DNA from: Candidatus Aminicenantota bacterium
GTDB lineage: Bacteria; Acidobacteriota; Aminicenantia; Aminicenantales; Saccharicenantaceae
DNA length: 58,506 nt
Direction: 5' to 3'
NCBI GenBank assembly: GCA_014360015.1
Contig: JACIYJ010000012.1
Span: 1 to 58,506 of the forward strand
The notes beneath the pieces are model-generated. The model searched no databases, was not told the DNA's origin, and saw nothing but the letters and a program-made list of their open reading frames with translations. This document shows, piece after piece, positions 27,635-35,979 of the stretch. How positions within the stretch are numbered: position 1 is the first letter of the stretch; the number at the start of each line of letters is the position of its first letter. Made by a program: the position numbers and the translations under genes.

Positions 27635-28654
27635 TCAAAATTGCCTTTTAGATATCCTGCCTTTATTCTTCTCTAAGACTGCCCGGGCACAGCCGTAAAG
27701 AGCCGCATCCTGTCCCGAGGCTGATAGGACAATCTTCACGGTTTTTGAAGCTAAGGGTTGAGCCCAGAGTTTGAACTTCTTTTTAATTGGCTCGAAAAAA
27801 AGGTCAGCTGACTGAAAAAGTCCACCACCTAATACTACCACTTCAGGATTAAATGTACTGACTAAATTGGCCACACCCATGGCTAAATAATCCTGAATTT
27901 CTTCAATCAATTCCAGAGCTATGGGCTGGCCCTTCCTGGCTTCCTCGCAGACTCTTTCCACAGCACTTTTTTCAGATTCGTTACCGGAGTTTTTTTTCTT
28001 AGAAAAAATCTCAGGATGACCTTCGATTAAAGCCTGAGCTTTCCTGGCAAAGGCTCCACCGGAAGCTTCCCACTCAAAACAGCCGAGCTTGAGGTATTCT
28101 TCTTTAAACTCCCGATTTAAGGCCATCCAGCCAACAGCCCCGGCCAGGTCACCTTCACCGTGGATGACCTGCCCATCAGCCATAATACCGGCACCAATTC
28201 CAGTGCCCACAGCTAAGTAAATCACATTCTTTTGGCCGCAAGCTGCTCCTTTCCAGACCTCGCCCAGGACACAAGCAGTTCGGTCGCTTACGATTGAAAA
28301 TGGCTTGGGGATTTCTTTTTCCAAAGATTTAACCAGCGGTAAATCTTTCCAGCCCTTGATGTTCGGTGCCCAGACCAAGCCGGTCTTTGGATTGACCACC
28401 CCAGGAACACACAGACCCAAAGACCTCAGAGCCCGGCCACGTTTTCTGGCTTCATCTTCAAGCTGAAAATAAAGGGAAACGATTTGCTCAATTGCTTCCC
28501 GGCCACCAGCCTGGTGAGTCATAAGGCGAGAGCGGAAGGCGAATCGGCCATTTTCGGTAAAAAGAGCTGAAGCCATTTTCGTTCCGCCAACATCAATCGC
28601 CCCGATATAACCCTGGTTATTTTTACTTCTGGTTTTACTTCTGGCTGTGTTCAT
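27635..28654 (-). CDS. ROK family sugar kinase (glucokinase/GlcNAc kinase type)
   Basis: 339 residues. The ATP-binding signature GAIDVGGTKMASALF lies near the N terminus, VPGVVNPKTGLVWAPNIKGW follows, and IYLAVGTGIGAGIMADGQVIHGEGDLAGAVG is the ROK core (read across the segment). The usual ROK zinc motif CxCGxxGCxE is reduced here to KLGCFEWEASGG, with only one of the cysteines. The product phosphorylates a hexose or N-acetylhexosamine at O6. With nagA and the SIS gene in the same cluster, GlcNAc or ManNAc is the likely substrate, but this is an inference. GGATTAGGAAAA lies before the ATG. Confidence 0.87.
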   Translation of the reverse strand: MNTARSKTRSKNNQGYIGAIDVGGTKMASALFTENGRFAFRSRLMTHQAGGREAIEQIVSLYFQLEDEARKRGRALRSLGLCVPGVVNPKTGLVWAPNIKGWKDLPLVKSLEKEIPKPFSIVSDRTACVLGEVWKGAACGQKNVIYLAVGTGIGAGIMADGQVIHGEGDLAGAVGWMALNREFKEEYLKLGCFEWEASGGAFARKAQALIEGHPEIFSKKKNSGNESEKSAVERVCEEARKGQPIALELIEEIQDYLAMGVANLVSTFNPEVVVLGGGLFQSADLFFEPIKKKFKLWAQPLASKTVKIVLSASGQDAALYGCARAVLEKNKGRISKRQF

Positions 28655-28907
28655 TTTTTCCTAATCCTTTCCTTCATCTCTTGTCTTCTGTAAGTTTTTT
28701 AATATTTTTTCTGGTCTAAGGCTACATTTGACTGAGAAACCTCAAACATTAAAATAATTAAAGCTTTCAAAGTGAGCTTTTTGAAAAATTGAGCTGCCCA
28801 AAAATTCTCCTTCAAAAAACCCATTTTAACCAGCACCCATAAATGTCATCTCATCCCCAAAATTTTCGATAGGCTTTTTTGGAACCTTCTGTGACATTAA
28901 ATTTTTC

Positions 28908-31250
28908 CTACGAGCTCTTCTTAATCAGAAAAACTCGGACATTCTGAGGCTCAAGTTCCAGGTTCAGGCTAGTTTTGTTCCTGTCCATAGTAAAAGCTAC
29001 TTTTTCTTCTGTTTCTAAATTCTTTATCTTTACTTTTGACCAGGGCAGGCTTAAAGAAATCTGACTTCTGACTTTCTGTTCCCCACGGTTAAAAGCAAAA
29101 AGAATCCAGTAATCTGGACCTTCAAGCCACCTCAATTCAATCAGAGCTTCTTCCGGGAGAGTTCGAACTTCAGCTGCCGATTTTATTCCTAACCAGTCAG
29201 CCAGTCCAGCCATAAATTTACCGTTATTAACATTTCTGAAATGATGATATGCCGAACCAACAAAAGAACCGACGATCATCGCCTGGCCTTTTCCGTAGGG
29301 AGCCAGGACAATCATCGGCTGGCCATCCTCGCTTGTGGCCAGGACCTGAGCTTTCTTATCATTAATCTCAAAAGATTCTCCAAAAAAGAGGCTATCAAGC
29401 ATATCCCCTGCTTTCAACCAGGGCAAAGCTGGATGACTCTGGCTGATGACTATCTTCCCGGTTTTCTGAATCGGCAAGAGCCGGGCTTCCCGACAGCCGA
29501 GAACTTTATCCAGACCACCTCCAGGAATCACCGGAAAAGAAAAACCTTTCTCATCTATCCAGCCACAGCGGGCTTCGGTCACTAAGGTCCCTCCCTGTTC
29601 TACAAATTTTATCAGCTCCTGAATATACAGCCCGGAAATCATCACCGGATAAGGAGCTATAATCAGCTTGTAATTTCTGGCCCTTTCTTTAAGGTCACGA
29701 ACATGAAGAAAATCAACTTTAATTCCTCGTTCATAAAAAGCTCGATGCCAGCCCTGAAGAGATTCACTTAGATTGTTGTAGCCGACCGGTTGACCTTCTC
29801 CGGTAAAAGTCTGCTGGCCACCAACCATGTGAGAGAGTGGATTATAAAGGACGGCAATTTCAGCCCGGGGCGGTTGAGCTCGAAGAAACAGCTCCATATT
29901 TCTATTAATGACCTTAGCAATCCGACCGGCTTCCTCGGCTCTTGGTGTGATTTTTCCGTCAAGCTCCACCAGTCCATAACCGCCAGCTTCATAACCGGAA
30001 CTCATCGGATAATAAGCATAGATGTTGACCGCTCTGGCCCCATAAGCCACCATACTCCACAACCAGTGGCGGAGGTCTTCGGCTGTGACCGGAGCGCTGA
30101 CTTTCATCCCAAAAACCCCGTAGCCTGCCTGAAGCTCACCCACATAAAAGCCTCCATTGGCCCAGGCCATGGAGCGAACAAAATCCAGGCCGGCCGCCAG
30201 GAAAAAAGGCGACCAGGGCCGCACTGCTCCGGCGTGCTTCGGATATATAGACACTCCATAATAATCAACGGAGTCATTCATTTTGCGGTCATCCGGTGTC
30301 CCATCCCAGGAAGGCCGGCTGAAAAGTCCGGGTATGGCTGAATGACTGGTGACCACCGATTCAGGCAAAATTTTCTTTATCGCCTGAGCCTTGAGGGCCA
30401 GGTCTTCAGCCAGCTTGTCGGAAATGTATTCCTGCCAGTCGATATAATCAGTGTAGGTCAGGATGGTGCCAAACCTTGGTGGTTCAACTTCATCGAAGGA
30501 TTTAAAAGTCCGATGCCAGGCCTGATTTAATTTTTCAATTTTTTGATATTTTTTCCTGAGCCATTCTCGGAATCTGGCCTGACTTGATGGACAATAGCAG
30601 AACTGGACATACTTCAGGTCACCCAGGTGGTAAACTTCTGACCAGTTGATGAGGTGCGGTTCACTCCATAAGTCCCAACCATAAAAAGCTGGCTTGTCTT
30701 TGACGGCCTTAGCTGCTTCACTGAAAAAATTGAGGATTTTCTCCCTGACTCCGGGATGGTCAAAGCAGAAACCTGGAGCTGATTGGGGGTGAATCTTAAG
30801 ATCATTGGAGGCAACAAAAGCTGCATCTGGATATTTTTGGCCAACCCAGTCGGGCGCAGAATCAATATAAACCTGACAGATGACTTTAAGGCCAACTTCA
30901 CCGGCCAGGTCCGTTAGCAGTTTGAGGCTGGAAAAGTCATACTGGCCTTCTTCTTTCTCACAATAAGCCCACTCAATCCAGCAGCGGACGGTGTTAAAGC
31001 CCAGCTCTTTGATCTGCTTCAAGTCAGCTCGCCATTCAGTCGCTGATTTTTCAGTCACCGGCTCAATCATCGGTGCTCTAACCTTGCCACCCGTGTACCA
31101 GACTGAAATCGGGAAAAAATCAGACGGCCGTCTGGAAAAAGATTTCACAGGTTCAGACGAGGCAGAAAACAGCTTTAAAGGGAAAATCCCTGAACCGAGT
31201 ACTAAAAAAATTAAGACCAGGAAATGAACCATCAGAAATTTTTGTCTCAT
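28908..31250 (-). CDS. GH42-like beta-galactosidase, exported
   Basis: 780 residues from the ATG at 31250, chosen because AAAGGAGA stands 8 bases before it and the product then starts with a signal peptide (MRQKFLMVHFLVLIFLVLG). A longer frame to 31322 has no ribosome site. The TIM barrel contains VRCWIEWAYCEKEEGQYDF, the acid/base candidate Glu197 in YGWDLWSEPHLI and the nucleophile candidate Glu372 in VGELQAGYG. A GATase-like trimerisation domain follows (LIIAPYPVMISGLYIQEL), then a small beta domain. This order is that of GH42 enzymes, which cleave terminal beta-galactose. The exported form and the non-standard sequence around the acid/base residue leave substrate identity open. Confidence 0.82.
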   Translation of the reverse strand: MRQKFLMVHFLVLIFLVLGSGIFPLKLFSASSEPVKSFSRRPSDFFPISVWYTGGKVRAPMIEPVTEKSATEWRADLKQIKELGFNTVRCWIEWAYCEKEEGQYDFSSLKLLTDLAGEVGLKVICQVYIDSAPDWVGQKYPDAAFVASNDLKIHPQSAPGFCFDHPGVREKILNFFSEAAKAVKDKPAFYGWDLWSEPHLINWSEVYHLGDLKYVQFCYCPSSQARFREWLRKKYQKIEKLNQAWHRTFKSFDEVEPPRFGTILTYTDYIDWQEYISDKLAEDLALKAQAIKKILPESVVTSHSAIPGLFSRPSWDGTPDDRKMNDSVDYYGVSIYPKHAGAVRPWSPFFLAAGLDFVRSMAWANGGFYVGELQAGYGVFGMKVSAPVTAEDLRHWLWSMVAYGARAVNIYAYYPMSSGYEAGGYGLVELDGKITPRAEEAGRIAKVINRNMELFLRAQPPRAEIAVLYNPLSHMVGGQQTFTGEGQPVGYNNLSESLQGWHRAFYERGIKVDFLHVRDLKERARNYKLIIAPYPVMISGLYIQELIKFVEQGGTLVTEARCGWIDEKGFSFPVIPGGGLDKVLGCREARLLPIQKTGKIVISQSHPALPWLKAGDMLDSLFFGESFEINDKKAQVLATSEDGQPMIVLAPYGKGQAMIVGSFVGSAYHHFRNVNNGKFMAGLADWLGIKSAAEVRTLPEEALIELRWLEGPDYWILFAFNRGEQKVRSQISLSLPWSKVKIKNLETEEKVAFTMDRNKTSLNLELEPQNVRVFLIKKSS

Positions 31251-31493
31251 AAGCCTTCTCCTTTCCTTATTTTCCGGAGGCACCCATCTCCTCCGGGCTA
31301 AACTGGAGACTGGCTTCAGCAACTTTACTCAGGCAATTTTTAGAGCTAATTAACTTTATTCTTCTCCCGTGTCACCAGCCATTCCATTTTTTACAAACTG
31401 AAATTTTTTCTCTGACCTGGTTTGCCTGATTCTCCTGAACGGCCCCTCAGCTTGGTAAGTAAATAATCGTTTCGCTCCCCCAGCCCATATTTT

Positions 31494-32666
31494 TTATTTT
31501 TTAATCTGGATTCTAAAAGTCTTCCCGATTGTCTGGAGCAGTTCTGACTTCCCATTGTATCTGTCGGCAGTAATTTCCCAGATAATCACCCCGGCTGCAC
31601 CTTTCTCCACCACATAACGGCATTTTCTAAAAACTGACCTGATATCGTCAAAAGAAATCAAGGTTTTCTTGTTCGGACTCAAAAGATAGGGTACCTGGCT
31701 GCAAAAATCCCAGTTATACTTCCAGCCTGAAGATAGCAGCTTCTTAACATCGGAATAATTGTAATACTCGCTTTTAGTCGCCTTTTTGTAAAGTCCATCA
31801 GTGTCAAAAGAGCGACCGTAAAAAGGAATTCCCAGCAGGAGTTTATTCAGCGGAATCTCCCGGATTAAAGCATAGGTAAAGCTGTCATCTATCGAACCGC
31901 ATGGGTCGTTGTGACAGGTATAAAGAGGAGAGTTGTGACCGGCATGGTCAGTCCAGGGGCCATGATAATCGTAGGTCATAAAACTGATGTAATCAAAATA
32001 AGGATGGAGCTCTTCATAATTAATCCAGCGTCCCCAGTAGGGACCAGCAGGAGCGGCCATAGTCAGAAGAAGCGGCGGAGTCTGGGCTTTTAAGGCTGCT
32101 GACAGTTCCTTAACCAGAGCCGAGAAATTTTCTCTCTGCTCTTCATTGGAAACGTATTCCCAGTCGAGATCAACTCCATCATAACCATTCTGGAGGCAAA
32201 AATTCAGTACCTGATTGATAAACCGGGCACGCTTTTCGGGTGAGGCCACGGTCGGGGCAAACCCCTCACAATTTCCCCAGCCGCCGATGCTCATTATCAC
32301 TCTAACTCCATTGCTATGAGCAGTAGCTATCAGTTCGGGATAAAGGTAATTTTGATCTACCACCAGATTACCATCATTGTCGGGACGGGTAAAAGCATGA
32401 GCGAGATGAGTCAGGTTTTTAAAATCAATCAAGGTATAAGGAAATTCAGATTTTTTCCAGCCCGGATAATAGCCCATAACCACCTTACTCAAGGAAGCAG
32501 GAGACTGAACTGCCTTTTCTTTCTGGATAAAATCCCGCCCGATCTGCTGACTAACAGCCTGACTACAGGCTGAAGAAATAATAAAAGCTGCGGCAACCAC
32601 AATCAACAAAAATCGAAAACGGGGCCTGAGTTGGAACAACCTAATTTTATTCAATTTATGAACCAT
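31494..32666 (-). CDS. GH18 chitinase/endo-beta-N-acetylglucosaminidase-like protein, exported
   Basis: 390 residues. A signal sequence (about 14-36) ends IISSACSQA, possibly a lipoprotein site. The GH18 barrel begins VVMGYYPGWKKSEFP and has the catalytic DxxDxDxE motif as DGVDLDWEY with Glu170 as acid/base. Typical companions are MSIGGWGN, FMTYDYHGPW, GIPFYGRSF and the final Trp motif GVIIWEITADRYNG. It hydrolyses chitin-type beta-1,4-GlcNAc bonds or the chitobiose core of N-glycans by substrate-assisted catalysis. It is the upstream neighbour, in transcription order, of the GH42 gene. Confidence 0.9.
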   Translation of the reverse strand: MVHKLNKIRLFQLRPRFRFLLIVVAAAFIISSACSQAVSQQIGRDFIQKEKAVQSPASLSKVVMGYYPGWKKSEFPYTLIDFKNLTHLAHAFTRPDNDGNLVVDQNYLYPELIATAHSNGVRVIMSIGGWGNCEGFAPTVASPEKRARFINQVLNFCLQNGYDGVDLDWEYVSNEEQRENFSALVKELSAALKAQTPPLLLTMAAPAGPYWGRWINYEELHPYFDYISFMTYDYHGPWTDHAGHNSPLYTCHNDPCGSIDDSFTYALIREIPLNKLLLGIPFYGRSFDTDGLYKKATKSEYYNYSDVKKLLSSGWKYNWDFCSQVPYLLSPNKKTLISFDDIRSVFRKCRYVVEKGAAGVIIWEITADRYNGKSELLQTIGKTFRIQIKK

Positions 32667-32715
32667 TTCTTATTCTTGCTCGCCCGATCAGAAGACCAAT
32701 AGGTTTTACTTTTTA

Positions 32716-33942
32716 TCAAGCAAAAAGGACCTTAAGCTCTTCCACCCGGCGTCTGATGTTCACTCCCCGCACACAGCGAGCCAAGCAACTTTGACAATCA
32801 ACACAGACTTGAATTGACCTTTCAGGACTGAGGCTGTCAAGAGTTTCCCGGGCTTCATAAAGATTGCCGTAAGCGGTGGCATACATATGAGCCCGGAGCA
32901 CATTGGGAATATCGACACCTTTTGGACAGCTTGGAAGACACTGACTGCACAACCGGCAGACAGCAGCCATCTGAGTTTTTACTAAGCGGTCTTCCAGAAA
33001 TTTCTTTTCTTCTGGAGTATATTCCAGATTATAAGCTACTGTGATATCTTCATTCAGCTGATCAAAGGTGGTAAATCCGGGTACAGCACAGGTGATGAAT
33101 TCATGGCGGAGAACCCATTTAAGCAGAGCCGTATTAAGAAGTTGGCCCTCATAAAATTTTTTAATTTCAGGCGGATTATTTTCTCTATACCAGGGTTGCT
33201 GGCATTGGGTTTTCATGGCTATTAGTCCGATACCCTGGCTGGCCGCCTTTTTCAGTGTCTCCAGATATTCAGGATAATCATAGAAGGAATAATTAAAAGT
33301 GGCCAGAATGACCTCATATATTTTCATTTCCATGGCTGCTCTAATCACCTCATTCATGTTCTGATGGGTGCTGAGGCCGATGAACCGGGCTTTTTTCTGA
33401 GCCTTGATTTCCTGAAGAGTCTCAATCAGAGCGGGATTTTTCACCCAGTCCACATCGGGGACATTATGGGTATACAAGATATCCACATAATCGGTTCTCA
33501 AACGTCTCAGGCAGTCATCGATTGTTCTGAGATGAATTTCTTTAATTTTTTCGGCTGAAAGCTGATTGCGCTGCTGGGGCGGGATGAAGATTTTGGTGGC
33601 AATGACCACTTTATCTCTGGCTTTAAGCTCTTCGATTACTTTGCCCACCATTTCTTCATTTCGGCCGCGCTGGTAATTGGCAGCGGTATCAAAGTGGCGG
33701 ATGCCCAGCTCATAAGCCCGGTAGACCAGCTCGGGATTATCAGCATTCATAACTCCCATGGCCACAATTGGAATCTTATAGCCAGTTTTGCCCAGGGTTC
33801 TCTGAATAAGGGATTTTTGATCCTGTCTGCTTTGGCCCGGCTGCAGCCCTAAGACCTTTTTACCCGAAGTCAGAACTCCCGCCAGAACCCCGGCTGAGGT
33901 GCTTAAAAAAGCCCGCCGGTTGATTTTTTCTTCCAGGCTCAT
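32716..33942 (-). CDS. Tat-exported aldo/keto reductase with two C-terminal [4Fe-4S] motifs
   Basis: 408 residues from the ATG at 33942, chosen because AGGAGGGAAA lies directly upstream; the frame is open to 33981. The N terminus has a twin-arginine motif, INRRAFLSTSAGVLAG, so the protein is probably folded with its cofactor before export. The aldo/keto reductase barrel follows (LGIRHFDTAANYQRG with catalytic Asp and Tyr; ATKIFIPP; VDILYTHNVPDVDW). The C terminus carries CRLCSQCLPSCPKG and CVDCQSCLARCVRG, two ferredoxin-type cluster sites. Such proteins are common near sugar-degradation genes, but no substrate is established. It is the first gene, in transcription order, of the long minus-strand block. 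Confidence 0.88.
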   Translation of the reverse strand: MSLEEKINRRAFLSTSAGVLAGVLTSGKKVLGLQPGQSRQDQKSLIQRTLGKTGYKIPIVAMGVMNADNPELVYRAYELGIRHFDTAANYQRGRNEEMVGKVIEELKARDKVVIATKIFIPPQQRNQLSAEKIKEIHLRTIDDCLRRLRTDYVDILYTHNVPDVDWVKNPALIETLQEIKAQKKARFIGLSTHQNMNEVIRAAMEMKIYEVILATFNYSFYDYPEYLETLKKAASQGIGLIAMKTQCQQPWYRENNPPEIKKFYEGQLLNTALLKWVLRHEFITCAVPGFTTFDQLNEDITVAYNLEYTPEEKKFLEDRLVKTQMAAVCRLCSQCLPSCPKGVDIPNVLRAHMYATAYGNLYEARETLDSLSPERSIQVCVDCQSCLARCVRGVNIRRRVEELKVLFA

Positions 33943-34164
33943 TTTCCCTCCTATTTTTTGATTATTCATCTGGTTTATCACTTATTTACAATTTAATTAC
34001 CAAGATAGTCAAGAAAAAATTCATTATGGGCTCGGGCCTCTGTATTTCATTTATTTATCAATACGTTAACTTTAAATCTCATTAATCCCAGTTCATTCTG
34101 GCTTTTTCATAAAAAGTGTGATGACTATTTGGCTTTGGAAGATGAAAAGTCAATTTTTTTCATA

Positions 34165-34192
34165 TTGACTCGCCCAGGAATAAGATTAAAAT
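34165..34192 (+). promoter_or_regulatory. Candidate sigma70 promoter for the SYLF gene
   Basis: TTGACT (34165-34170), 16 bases, then TAAAAT (34187-34192). The ATG follows at 34223 after GAGAGGAAAAAAG. The 280-base gap between the divergent aldo/keto reductase gene and this one shows nothing else recognisable. Confidence 0.5.
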
Positions 34193-34222
34193 TTAATTTG
34201 CTTAGAAAAGAGAGGAAAAAAG

Positions 34223-34921
34223 ATGAAACAAAAAAAATATTCTTTAAGTTTCTTGCTTTTGGTCTTTATATTTGTTTTGCTCATCAATCTCAGTCTGGCT
34301 GATGAGCCGGCTTCCCGGCCGGGGGAAGAGAGAGTAGAAAGAGCCATTGAGGTTATCAAAGACTTAGCCAGCCTCAAAGACGAAGGCATCCCTCCCAAAC
34401 TTCTGGAAAAAGCCCAGGGTTTGGCTATCATCCCTGGTGTGGTCAAAGCTGCCTGGGGAATCGGCGGGCAGTATGGTCGGGGAATTGTTCTGATTAAAAA
34501 AGAGGATGGCCGCTGGAGTAATCCCCTGTTTATTCAGTTAATTGGTGGTAGTTTCGGCTGGCAGATTGGAGTTCAGAAAGCTGACCTGGTGTTGGTTTTT
34601 AAAAATCGACGTGGCGTGGAAAACATCGCCTCCAACAAAATTACTCTCGGCGCTGATATGAGTGTTTCCGCGGGGCCTGTTGGCCGAAGCGCCGAAGCCA
34701 GCACTGATATTGAGATGGAAGCTGAGATATATTCCTATTCCAAAAGCAAGGGGTTGTTTGCCGGAGTAGCCATAAAAGGTGGAACGCTTAGAGTCGATAA
34801 GGAGGCCAATGCCGCTTTTTACGGGCAGAGCCTGGAGGCGGCCAAAATTCTTTATAACGAAATCCAGGCTCCAGCCATCGTTCAGAAACTCCATCAGACT
34901 TTAAATGAATTAGCCCGGTAA
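34223..34921 (+). CDS. SYLF (YSC84) domain lipid-binding protein, exported
   Basis: 232 residues. A signal peptide of about 28 residues (LLLVFIFVLLINLSLAD) is followed by a short helix-rich region and the SYLF domain: IPGVVKAAWGIGGQYGRGIV, FIQLIGGSFGWQIGVQKADL, LVFKNRRGVENIASNKITLG. In eukaryotes the domain binds phosphoinositides; bacterial members are exported and of unknown role, perhaps envelope-associated. Its 3' end is 17 bases from the 3' end of the convergent DUF4097 gene. Confidence 0.87.
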   Translation: MKQKKYSLSFLLLVFIFVLLINLSLADEPASRPGEERVERAIEVIKDLASLKDEGIPPKLLEKAQGLAIIPGVVKAAWGIGGQYGRGIVLIKKEDGRWSNPLFIQLIGGSFGWQIGVQKADLVLVFKNRRGVENIASNKITLGADMSVSAGPVGRSAEASTDIEMEAEIYSYSKSKGLFAGVAIKGGTLRVDKEANAAFYGQSLEAAKILYNEIQAPAIVQKLHQTLNELAR

Positions 34922-34938
34922 TTGAATCTTCAAATCTA

Positions 34939-35778
34939 TTAAAACTTCAATAAGCTGATGGAGCCGTTGGTAGTTTGAAGGTCAAGCCGCGGCCCCTGAC
35001 CGTTGCCCAGTCGTCCCTCAATTCTTCTTCGCGATATCTGACCTTCAACCGTCAGCGGGTACTCAACTCTGATGCTGCCGTTGGTCGTCCGGGCAGTGAG
35101 GTAGGCATTGGGCTGCTCTCTGAGGGCAATCTTGATACTGCCGTTGGTAGTGCGGGCCCTGAAATCAGCCGTAAGTTCATTTAGTTCAGCTTTGATGCTG
35201 CCGTTGGTAGTTCTAAGGTCAAGCCTGCCCTTGACCTGAGCCACTTCTAAGCTGCCGTTGGTGGTGGAGGCTTCCAACCAGCCGAATTCGCCCCGGGCTT
35301 CAATGTGTCCATTGGTGGACCTAAGTTCAGCCTTTTCGAACTTTCCGGAAACAGTTATCCGGCCATTGACGGTTTTAACCAGCTCCAGAGCGATTCCTTC
35401 AGGCACGGTGATTTCATAATCGACTTTGGCACCAAGATTTCTTTTTTCGTAGATAGTGTCAATCCGGACAGATTTTTCGCCCTGGACGACCTCAATCCTG
35501 ACCTTATCCAGGTCGCTGCGGCGCCAGCGGGCGTATTTGGTGGCCTTGATGGAAACTTCCATCGCCGGCGAAGTGGTGATGGTGATTGAGCCATTAACGT
35601 TATCGAGCGAGAATGACCCGGCTTCTTTGAGCGCTATGGTCTTAGAAAAAGGCTCCTCAAAGCGATAGCCAGAATCGATAAATTCTTCACAGGCAGTGCC
35701 GAAGACGACCAAAAAGGTTACAATAAATAAAATTCCCAATGTCAGTCTTAAGTTCAAAAAGCGTCTTTTTTCAGGCAT
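34939..35778 (-). CDS. DUF4097-type beta-helix lipoprotein with TTNGSI repeats
   Basis: 279 residues. The N-terminal hydrophobic run ends VVFGTACEEF, a good lipobox with Cys29 as the likely lipidated residue. The rest is a repetitive beta-strand domain of the DUF4097/putative adhesin type. The motif TTNGS(I/L), or the variants VNGSI, VNGRI and STNGHI, recurs about eight times at 20-25 residue spacing, each a turn of a right-handed beta-solenoid. The repeats are visible at DNA level as recurrent GCTGCCGTTGGTGG-like stretches on the plus strand. GGAGGAAAC precedes the ATG. Function is unknown; it faces the periplasm or the cell surface. Confidence 0.85.
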   Translation of the reverse strand: MPEKRRFLNLRLTLGILFIVTFLVVFGTACEEFIDSGYRFEEPFSKTIALKEAGSFSLDNVNGSITITTSPAMEVSIKATKYARWRRSDLDKVRIEVVQGEKSVRIDTIYEKRNLGAKVDYEITVPEGIALELVKTVNGRITVSGKFEKAELRSTNGHIEARGEFGWLEASTTNGSLEVAQVKGRLDLRTTNGSIKAELNELTADFRARTTNGSIKIALREQPNAYLTARTTNGSIRVEYPLTVEGQISRRRIEGRLGNGQGPRLDLQTTNGSISLLKF

Positions 35779-35897
35779 GTTTCCTCCAGAAATTCAGAAA
35801 ATTTATTCAAAAAAGCTTTCTCACCATATTAGACGAAAAACAACGTGAAAAGGTTCAGGGGAATAAATGAACATCGTATCCCCAGCCGATACTTCCT

Positions 35898-35926
35898 GAA
35901 CTTTATAATTGAAAAATCCGTATAAT
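35898..35926 (+). promoter_or_regulatory. Weak candidate promoter for the serine hydrolase gene
   Basis: A perfect TATAAT at 35921-35926 with GAACTT 17 bases upstream (35898-35903), a poor -35. The start codon is at 35980, preceded by GGAGGAAAA. Confidence 0.35.
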
Positions 35927-35979
35927 TAAAATAAGTTAAAAGCTGAAGGTTTATAGAAACCAGCATTTATGGAGGAAAA

